Of a stretch of DNA of 64,000 bases, positions 56,111-64,000 are shown in pieces (position 1 is the stretch's first letter; each line of letters begins with the position of its first letter). The position numbers and the translations under genes were made by a program. The notes beneath the pieces are model-generated. The model was not told the origin of the DNA and searched no databases. It saw nothing but the letters and a program-made list of their open reading frames with translations. Origin of the DNA: Metellina segmentata (Eukaryota; Arthropoda; Arachnida; Araneae; Tetragnathidae); the NCBI GenBank assembly GCA_947359465.1, contig OX375881.1, positions 116,060,738 through 116,124,737 of the forward strand, given 5' to 3'.

Positions 56111-57073
56111 GTCTACTTAATTTATTTGGTGGCAGCTTGTGTGATCATTAGCCTTTTAATAGATATTGGCAACCACACCTTTAGTTTAGTTAAGCCCACC
56201 CAGGATTTAATACGTTAGGACATCCAGTCCAGAGAAGAAAAAATTCAAGAAGTATTATTGCGATATTAGACAACCATCCAGGATTACTACAGAGTGAAGG
56301 ACATCCGGTCCAGTGTGTGTGTGCAAGATTGTGTCAGTGCAAGAAAACGGACGCCCGTCCTAAATTCAAGCCCAGACAGAAGACAGAGCAGAAAGACACT
56401 TTCTGTCGAAAAGCAGTGCCAGTCGTCGGACAAACGGTAAGCTTGACATTTTTTAGAGGCAATTTAAGAAATTAGTTCTTTAAATTAATGGTGGATATTG
56501 TTCTAATAATTATGATTAGAACTGTGTATGCAAATTTGTAAGGCTTTTATAATTAATAATTGTTGTAAAATCTGTAGTAAGGATTTGAAAATTGTCAGTT
56601 AACATCGGCTTGAAACAATCGAATTCCAAGTCTGTGGATGATCTTGTTACTTTAGCAAACAGCTTGATTTTATTGAGAATTTAAAGTATCTTTACATTGT
56701 GAGTTACATAGTCAATGTGAATGAAATTTAGTAAACTTGTCAGTAGAGTTATAAATGTGTATTATTTAAGTAAAAATATCTTAATATTGCATAAATGTTA
56801 GAAAAGATTTTAAAGCTTAGGAACTGACTACATTGTGTATTGCTTGTTATCAGTTAAAAGTAACTTGGTTAGGAGGTTTTAAATCCTACGAAAGTATCGG
56901 AGGATAATATCTGTGTATGTGCATAAGCATTGTAAGCGGAGTGCATTGTTAATACTAGTTCCACTAAAGGAGTGGACCAGTCGAATAACGACTATTGTTA
57001 TTGTGTGTCTATCGTATGTGAGTAGAATTTGAAATATTGTATTTGTGTGACTGTAAATCTTAGAGTAGAAACC
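56111..57073. other. Gypsy-B untranslated leader
   Basis: About 960 bp between the 5' LTR and the gag ATG. TTTGGTGGCAGCTTGTG at about 56126 is a likely primer-binding region (TGG start), but I could not name the tRNA. Confidence 0.55.
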
Positions 57074-58891
57074 ATGGCGTTTTTAACTAAGCAGAAAAAG
57101 ATAGACTTACAGACATTAGCGTATGAATTTAATGTTGATTTTGATTCCGACGATCGAATCATCGATCTGGCAAGGAAAATACAGGAATGCGAACATTTTA
57201 GTGAGGAAAGCGCTAAAGATATGATAGTTAATATCATAGAGGACAGGAAATTAGCTGAGGTTAGGGAAAATGAAAGGTTAGCTAGGGAAGATGAAAGGTT
57301 AGCTAGGGAAGATGAAAATTTAGCTGCGACTAGGGCTTTCGAACTAGAAAAGTTAAAATTACAACAATCAGGAGAAGTAAATAGTTTAAGCTCATCTAAC
57401 CATGATAGCGGGAAACCGTCCAAAAACATCAAATCAGTCATGCAAAAGTTTGATGCTGATAAAATAGATATGGCCTTGTTCTTGACGCTTTTCGAACGCC
57501 AGAGTAGAAAAATAAAAATTGATCCTGACGAGTTAGTCTCGCAGCTGCTTAGCATTTTGCCGATTGAAATCGCGGACATTATCATTCGTGAACCCGAAGA
57601 ATTGAGTGATTATTATGATCACATAAAAACCGTACTCCTCGCTAGATTCAAGCTTAGCGCAGAATCGTTTAGGTCTAAATTTCAAACGCACCAAAGACAA
57701 AATGGCTCCTTATGGAAGGATATGATCTTCGAGCTAAGAAGCTATCTAGAAGGGTGGCTTAGCGGAATCCAAGTTAATGATTTTGATTCTCTTAAGAATC
57801 TGATGATCGCTGATCAAATTAAAAGAAGGGTACCGGCCGAAAAAAAGGACCACTTCATTGATCAGTGGAGCGAGTTGATTGATCCGGATTCACTGACTGA
57901 TAAGCTAGACGCGTGTGAGTCAACCCGGCGGTAGATTAAGAAACCGGTATTCTCCAAACCACTGGAAAAAAAAGTTTTCGACCGCCCAAAACAAACTGAA
58001 AAACCGATTACGGGAAAGAAATTCGGGAGTGAAAAAAATCATAGTAAGGATTGGCGAACTGGGAATAAGGGTAACAACACAGAATGGCGGACTAAGGAAT
58101 TTGAGAAACGCAGTAGCCCCATTTGCTTTCATTGCAATTTACCTGGCCATATACGCCCTCACTGCCCAGAGCTTAAGAAAGTAGCAGAACCTGTAAATAA
58201 TCTTGCAGCGAGTGCAAATTTTGCTCCCTCATTTGAGCCTTATTTGTGTAAAGCTAAAATAAATAATGTTGACATGATTTTGTTGAGAGATTCTGGGACT
58301 AATATTGATCTAGGGCCCCTAGACTTAGTGAAACCTGAGGATTTCACGGGCGAACACATTTGGGTTAAACAACCCTTGGACAACCACTTCAAGTGTTTAC
58401 CTTTAGCTAGAATAAAAATCGAAAGTCCAGAACTCGGAATAATTAGGACTAAATCAGCTATTGTTGATAAATCTGTCGAGATGCGACATTATCTTCTGGG
58501 AAATTCCACCCAGGAATTAATTGAATCACAAACAATAAACCCAGAACAGTTAAACGCAATTATGATTAGGAGTCAAACTAAACGTCTGAGCCCTGAAAAG
58601 GCTACAGTCGAAAACAAAACTCAAATAGATCCGCTTGAGGTAACAAAACCAGAGAAAGAAATGGAGGATGATAATTTGGTAATAGATTTACCACCTTTAG
58701 AGAAAAATGCGGAGGTAGAATTAGTTGGCATTGACTCTGAAACTTTTGCGAGGGAACAACAAAATTGTCCCGAACTCAAGTCTATTTGGGAGACAGTTCG
58801 ACTAAACATGACGAGTGAGTTTGTCATTGAAAAAAACTACTCTTTAGGAAATCTAAGTATCATAGAGGTGAAGAGCGGAGACAGCTTTTAA
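57074..58891 (+). pseudogene. Gypsy-B gag and protease, one nonsense codon
   Basis: The start ATG at 57074 is in good context (ACCATGG). MAFLTKQKKIDLQTLA resembles the Gypsy-A gag start. A repeated REDERLA motif gives a charged helix near residue 85. An in-frame TAG at 57932-57934 interrupts it. The same frame then carries a CCHC knuckle (CFHCNLPGHIRPHC) and a retropepsin-like site (ILLRDSGTNIDLG) and ends at TAA 58889-58891. The end of this frame (FAREQQNCPELKSIWE) already belongs to the segment leading into the integrase. Confidence 0.88.
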
Positions 58892-61463
58892 TACCCGCTA
58901 AATATAGAAATAAAATGTCTTTGCCATGATGGGTTCGGATCCCACATGGGTAGTACAAAAACTAACGATAAACTTTTACGTTATTATTTCTGGCCCCAGT
59001 GTATTAAAGACAGAAGAATTCGTAAATCTTGCGGTGTTTGCCAAAAAGTAGGGAAATCCTCTGAACAAAAGAAAGCACCTCTTAAGCTGGTACCTGTGAT
59101 CACAGAGGTGTTCGCTAAAATAAATATAGATATTTTAGGTCCCTTACCAATATCACCGAATGGAAACTAATATCTTTTGACGGCTATTTGCCTTGCCTCC
59201 AAATACCCGGAAGCAATTCCATTATCAGCAGTTAATTCAGAAAACGTAACTGATGCATTGCTTGCTATATTTAGTAGAATAGGTTTCCCCAAAGAACTTC
59301 AATTAGACAATGCTACGTATTTTACTAGCAATCTTACGACTACATTTTTTGAGAAGTTTGGATTAAAGGTTATGCGCAGTTCGATTTATCATCCACAAAC
59401 GAACCCGGTTGAACGTTTTCACCGCACTCTAAAACGTCTTTTGAAAGCTATGTGTCTCGAAATGAAGGAAAATTGGGAAAAAAGTCTCCCGTCCGTGCTT
59501 TTAGCTTTACGTAACGTAACCCATTCGTCAACAGGTTTTAGTCCCGCAGAATTGATTTACGGAAAGAATTTGAGGGTGCCTGAGTCCATCTTATTTGACA
59601 AATGGTGTCAGAGTCCCCCATGTGAGGATATTGTCACGGAATACGTTTTCCAGTTGATCAATCGATTGCGACGTTGTCAACAGATAGCCACTGAAACTGA
59701 AACTAACTTAAAAGTTAAAAGGAAGTCGTACTACGACAAAGGATCGGTGAAAAGAGAATTCACGATAGGCGAGCGCGTGTTAGTATTGTCATCTTGTCAA
59801 CAAACGAAATTCGCAGTAAAATGGGTTGATCCGGGAGTTATAGAAAAACAGCTTTCGGAAACAAATTATGTTGTTAAGATGCCAGGGAAGGTAGAGAAAG
59901 TACGAATGTACCATGTAAACCTATTAAAGCCATACCACCAGCGGATGGAAAGCATCAATATTTTGTTGAGCGAAGAATTCTTTCACGAAACTTTAGAATC
60001 GGATTTAGATATTCAATATCCGGTAGCAGATCCGAATATTTTTGATTTCGGAGAAATAGTGAAAGAAGGTAAATTAGAGGAGCGATGCACGCAGGATCAA
60101 AATAATAAACTTGAACAATTGTTAAAGTCCCATAGGAAGTTGTTTTCAAATGATCCCAGTAGGACGCATCTCATTGAGCATGATATAGATTTAATTAGTG
60201 ACAAACCCATTAGGACTAAACCCTACCGCACTTCTCCTAGACAGAAGGAAATCTTAAAATCAGAAATTAAGAGAATGCTAGATTTAAAAATCATTGAGAT
60301 TGGGGAGTCGGATTATACCTCGCCCATGATTTTAGTAGAGAGCCCAGGGCGTGACCCTCGCCCTTGTGTCGATTATCGTCGATTAAATTCCATCATTAGG
60401 ACGGAATATTATCCGCTGCCTAATATGGATGACAGAATCGAACAAGTGACCGCTGCAAAATATATAACTGTCATAGATTTGACTAAGGGATATTGGCAGA
60501 TACCCTTGAGTCCTAAGGCGCAAAGGTTGGCCGCTTTCGTGACACCGTTCGGGTCATATCGACCGCTAGTTCTTCCGTTCGGATTAGTAAACGCCCCATA
60601 CTGCTTCTCTAAATTCATGGCCCAACTCTTACAAGGTTTAGATGAATTTTGTGTTCCTTATATTTAGACGATGTAGCTATTTTTTCTCAAATTTGGGAAG
60701 AACATATCAAACACCTGGATGTTGTTCTAGAGAAAATAGCGTACGCGAATCTAACAATTAAACCTGCCAAATGCAAGTTCGCACAGAGCAGTGTGAAATA
60801 CTTAGGACACATGGTAGGGGGAGGGTGTAGAACTCCAACCGAGGCAAAAATATAAGCGGTTGTTGATTTCCCCACACCCAGAAATAAAACCCAAATCAGG
60901 CAATTTTTAGGCCTGAGTGGATACCCGGTATATCCCAAAATATGCCATCATCGCCGAGCCATTAACTCGGGCGTTAAAAGGTAAAAATCGAAAAGAGGAG
61001 GTGGAGTGGTCTGTGGAGTGCGACTCAGCTTTCCGGGAGCTAAAGACAAAACTCACTGAGAAGCCGGTGTTGTATGCCCCAGACTTCTCAAAGGAATTTA
61101 TCCTCCAAACTGACGCTTCCAACCAAGGAATCGGGGTAATCATGGCACAAAAAGGGCCAGATAATGTGGATCACCCAATACTATATTTAAGTCGAAAGTT
61201 TACAGACACAGAAAAAAAAATTTGCGTTACAGAACAAGAATGCACCGGCATTATTTATGCAATTAAAAAGCTGCGGCATTACTTGGACTGACAACGCTTT
61301 ACTATTGAGACGGATCATAATCCGTTAGTGTTCCTGAAAACTAACTCCAGAAATAACCCGAGATTGATGAGGTGGGCGTTGGCGTTGCAGCCCTTTAACT
61401 ATAAGATCATCCATAGGGCTAGAAAGGATAACCAACACGCAGATTGTCTGAGGAGACTGCTGT
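58880..61463 (+). pseudogene. Gypsy-B pol: integrase, then RT and RNase H, many lesions
   Basis: First an integrase finger (CHDGFGSHMG ... CGVCQKVG) and DDE core (KINIDILGPLP, LQLDNATYFTS, NPVERFHRTLK), then a VNLLKPYHQR linker. The RT follows (PCVDYRRLN, VIDLTKGYWQIPLS, LPFGLVNAPYCF, YLDDVAIFS) and RNase H (LQTDASNQGIGV, TIETDHNPL, ending near QHADCL). Lesions are frameshifts near 58880 and 58930, TAA at 59168-59170, a 2-base excess at the YLDD codons near 60660, TAA at 60853-60855, a frameshift near 60930 and TGA at 61289-61291. The integrase-first order is certain because both domains lie in one continuous frame (59177-60667). Confidence 0.92.
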
Positions 61464-61730
61464 AAGAGAATTAAATCATACCCTAAGTACTGATTTAAAT
61501 TGTAAATAAACACCTAGTATTTAAATGTGCATTATGTGATAAAATATAATTATATCACAAGAGTAGAATTTAAGAGTATTGTAAAAACTAGAATTAACTT
61601 GAAATTTAAGTGTTGAAATTGTACTAAAATTTGGTATACAAATTTTCTTAAAATTGTTGCCTCTAATGATGTGTCGAGTTGCCATGTCTAACCGTTGCCT
61701 TATAGATATTACCATCCGACAAGATTTTTC

Positions 61731-61745
61731 GAAGGGGGGAGGGGT
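61731..61745 (+). other. Gypsy-B polypurine tract
   Basis: GAAGGGGGGAGGGG directly upstream of the 3' LTR; primer site for plus-strand synthesis. Confidence 0.9.
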
Positions 61746-62658
61746 TGTGAGGATTCATTGATGAAGGCCATCCATTGATCCTCCCAATGCGAAATCTAAA
61801 CCCCCGACAGAGTTCGCCGAGAGGCACAGGTGCGAACCACTGCGGACAATGGAGAGTCGCCAGTCTGTCTGGACTGTTGACAGTAAAACTACAAAGGAAA
61901 TGTAGTTCTACCCCGCCTTTATGGATTACTTTCATCAGCTTGGGTTTAAGCAGCCGAGAGGGTTAGACGAACCGAGGCTAGATACAAGGCCAATGACAGA
62001 CCCAACGGAGTGACATCAGAACCAACCAGGACCAATCGAGGACCAGCTCCGCCCAGCGGCCGGAGCGTGCCAAAATCCGAGCCGAGGAATCGGGAGAAGA
62101 AAAAATATCAGTTTTTGACTTGATCTCATCCTGAGGTGCGTCGTACTCAGAGACCCAAATAGGTCGACCAATTTCTTCTCTTTGGAGAAGTCATTTTTGG
62201 AGTTTGGTGTGACCTCGCCCTGAGAGGACACCTACTCAGAAGCCTTGAGAGGCTGAATACTAAAGTCCCCGCGACTTTATTTAGAAGTAACGTCCTAGAG
62301 TTCCTGGTGTAGACCGTCACCAGACGTCTATAGTGAGATCCTGTGTGGATCTGTGTCGCCGACGAAGTGATCTCCTCCCGAGATAAAATTGTACGAGCGT
62401 AGTGCCGTTATACTACCCTAGAACCGTTCTTCGGTGTAGACTTTTCTTCTGCTGTAGACTTTTCGGCTGTTAGATTAGAATTGAGTTGAGACAACCTGTC
62501 CAATCTAATTATTATAGACCTATGTCTAATTTCAGAGTCTTGTATATAACATACCATTAATTAATCAAGAAAACTGTAAATAAAAATTCTTATATTAATT
62601 AAGCTAGACTGTTCTCTGTAGATTCTTCATCTGCACGCTATCCAGAGAATTCATTACA
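61746..62658 (+). repeat. Gypsy-B 3' LTR (913 bp)
   Basis: Same length as the 5' LTR and preceded by the polypurine tract. Confidence 0.95.
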
Positions 62659-62879
62659 ACGCCTAGAGATATATTTAAAAAACTTCTTAACTAGCTTTTA
62701 ATGAATTATGAAGCTTTTGTTATATCTGGCGGCGAGCCCCTTTAAAAACACTGACCTTAACAATTTGAGGGTCAAGGATATTTATAACACGTATGACAAA
62801 GGGTGACCTGTTGAAGATACTACAGAGCACAACTCGGAAATCACGGATATTTACCACGTTGATGAACACGTTTAACAAA
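62659..62879. other. Flank right of Gypsy-B
   Basis: No gene seen; the LINE fragment left of Gypsy-B does not visibly continue here. Confidence 0.4.
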
Positions 62880-63255
62880 AGGCGTTTTCTAAAAACACCG
62901 CGGCGCTCTTATAATTTCAAACTACCTGTTTAACTGAAGGCGCCCTGAAAAACAACGCGGCCCCCTTACAATTTCGGGGCACCAATTTAACTGAGGGCGC
63001 CCTGAAAAAACAACGCGTCGCCCTTTCAATTTCAAAGTACCCGTTTAACTAGAGCGCCCTGAAAAAACACCGCGGCGCCCTTATAATTTCAAAGTACCTG
63101 TTTAATTGAGGGCTCTATGAAAAAACAAAGCGGCGCCCTTTTTAATTTCGAGGTTCCTGTTTAACTAAGGGTGTCCTGAAAAAACAACGCGGCGCCCTAC
63201 CAATTTCGAGCTACATGTTTAACTGAGGGCGCAATGAAAAAACAACGCGGCACCC
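62880..63255 (+). repeat. ~60-bp minisatellite, about six units, GGCGCC-rich
   Basis: Units of the type GGCGCCCTGAAAAAACAACG, CGGCGCCCTT, AATTTCAAAGTACCTGTTTA, with point changes and small indels. GGGCGCC and GGCGCCC within each unit are mutually inverted. Confidence 0.88.
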
Positions 63256-63888
63256 AATTCAGGAAGTAAGAATATTTACAATGCCGACGTGCACTTTTAA
63301 CAAGCGGTGTCCTGTGATGACACGAGAAACACGGATGTTTACAAATGTGGATATCTCCCTTCAAAAGGGCGCTTGAAGCAAAGGGCTCAGGGGCACGTCC
63401 CCCTCGGTGCGGTGTTAAGCCCCGTCCACACCGGAGAAGCCGAGCTAAACATGGATGATTGATTAACCCCGGAGACAGGTTTGATTGACAGCTCGTCCAG
63501 TGTAGACGGTGAATTGAACAGTTTGAGCACGAGCAAAATGATCCGCTTCTTGTCGGTACATCAAAGGAAAGCAAGTGTTTGAGCTCACTCTATTTGGACG
63601 GCGTTTTTTGGTTCCCTTGTTCGACGTTCAATCCATCACCGGGGTCATCGTTAAGAAACGGGTCGGGGATCGGAACATAGAAATATTTATTTTTCTTCGG
63701 ATTTTAAAGTGATACTATTATTTAAGTAGTCTATTTGTAAGCATTGTGTGTTTTGCTACACATAGTTGACGATTAAAACTTAGTTGTGAAAATGTAATCT
63801 GCCCATATTAATGTCAAAATTGATGTGTCCATCCATGTGTATTTAGATGGTCTATATTAGTGGTCTTGGGGAACTTTGCACGTCTAAA
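63256..63888. other. Unannotated DNA
   Basis: GC-richer than the surroundings (TAAGCCCCGTCCACACCGG near 63415); no gene recognised. Confidence 0.4.
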
Positions 63889-64000
63889 TCTCTGCTATTA
63901 TAAAATGAAGTGTCCGACCTCCACTACGCAATGTCCTGACGAATCTATTGCGTTTACAATACTGAAATTTGGCACACAGGAAGTCCAAATTTTTTGCAAT
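63889..64000 (+). mobile_element. Helitron-like copy 3, 5' end only
   Basis: Begins A|TCTCTGCTATTATAAAATG and shares TTTGGCACACAGG and AAGTCCAAATTTTTTGCAAT with copies 1 and 2. Runs out of the window. Confidence 0.45.

Larger units (their letters stand above)
55198..62658 (+). mobile_element. Gypsy-B LTR retrotransposon, 7,461 bp, integrase before RT
   Basis: LTRs of 913 bp (55198-56110, 61746-62658) begin TGTGAGGATTC and end ATTCATTACA. The flanks carry a 4-bp duplication ACGC (55194-55197, 62659-62662). A polypurine tract GAAGGGGGGAGGGG precedes the 3' LTR. Internal order is Gag, protease, integrase, RT, RNase H. This is the order of the Gmr1-like branch of Ty3/Gypsy, not of standard Gypsy. 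Five LTR differences found by eye suggest about 0.5% divergence. Confidence 0.93.

Overview
This window looks like a repeat-dense piece of an animal nuclear genome, most likely an arthropod. It is AT-rich and holds eukaryotic virus-like and retroelement proteins, tRNA-derived SINEs and no bacterial operons. A chelicerate or spider host is my guess from the mix of Maverick/adintovirus-like elements, CR1-like LINEs and spider-like repeats; no host gene confirms it. I recognise no ordinary host protein-coding gene.

Layout. Bases 1-2930 hold a decayed Ty3/Gypsy pol fragment that runs into a 5'-truncated CR1-like LINE. Bases 4191-31385 are a three-level nest. The outermost layer is a ~2.05-kb element with terminal inverted repeats (TIRs) that contains a fossil Rep (HUH) domain of the circular single-stranded DNA virus (CRESS) type. 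Inserted in it, with 6-bp target duplication TCCGTG, is a ~9.6-kb Maverick/Polinton (E2, 4281-29416). Inserted in the DNA polymerase gene of E2, with duplication TCTCTC, is a second, nearly complete 15.5-kb Maverick (E1, 5395-20921). Bases 31386-37000 are mostly unrecognised AT-rich DNA with one full SINE. A Gypsy element (Gypsy-A, 37384-44106) follows. Then come unannotated DNA, two Helitron-like copies, one of them split by a hAT transposon (46744-50246), and more SINEs. A full-length Gypsy (Gypsy-B, 55198-62658) with 913-bp LTRs and integrase upstream of reverse transcriptase comes next. The right end is a ~60-bp minisatellite and a further Helitron-like terminus.

How the genes work together. 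E1 encodes a virus-like set: protein-primed family B DNA polymerase with N-terminal zinc fingers, retrovirus-type integrase with chromodomain, packaging ATPase, adenain-like protease, double jelly-roll major capsid, penton-like capsid, two basic or amphipathic virion proteins, a conserved protein of unknown role and a small membrane protein. Its 2.1-kb TIRs each carry the same PC4-like gene behind a tandem array of CRE/ATF sites, some fused to ETS sites. That arrangement recalls the terminal enhancers of adenoviruses. E1 has two visible lesions, one at the catalytic motif C of the polymerase and one near the integrase N-terminus. E2 is more decayed in polymerase, integrase and protease, yet its three virion structural reading frames are fully open.

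All function calls come from motifs read by eye; no database search was possible.
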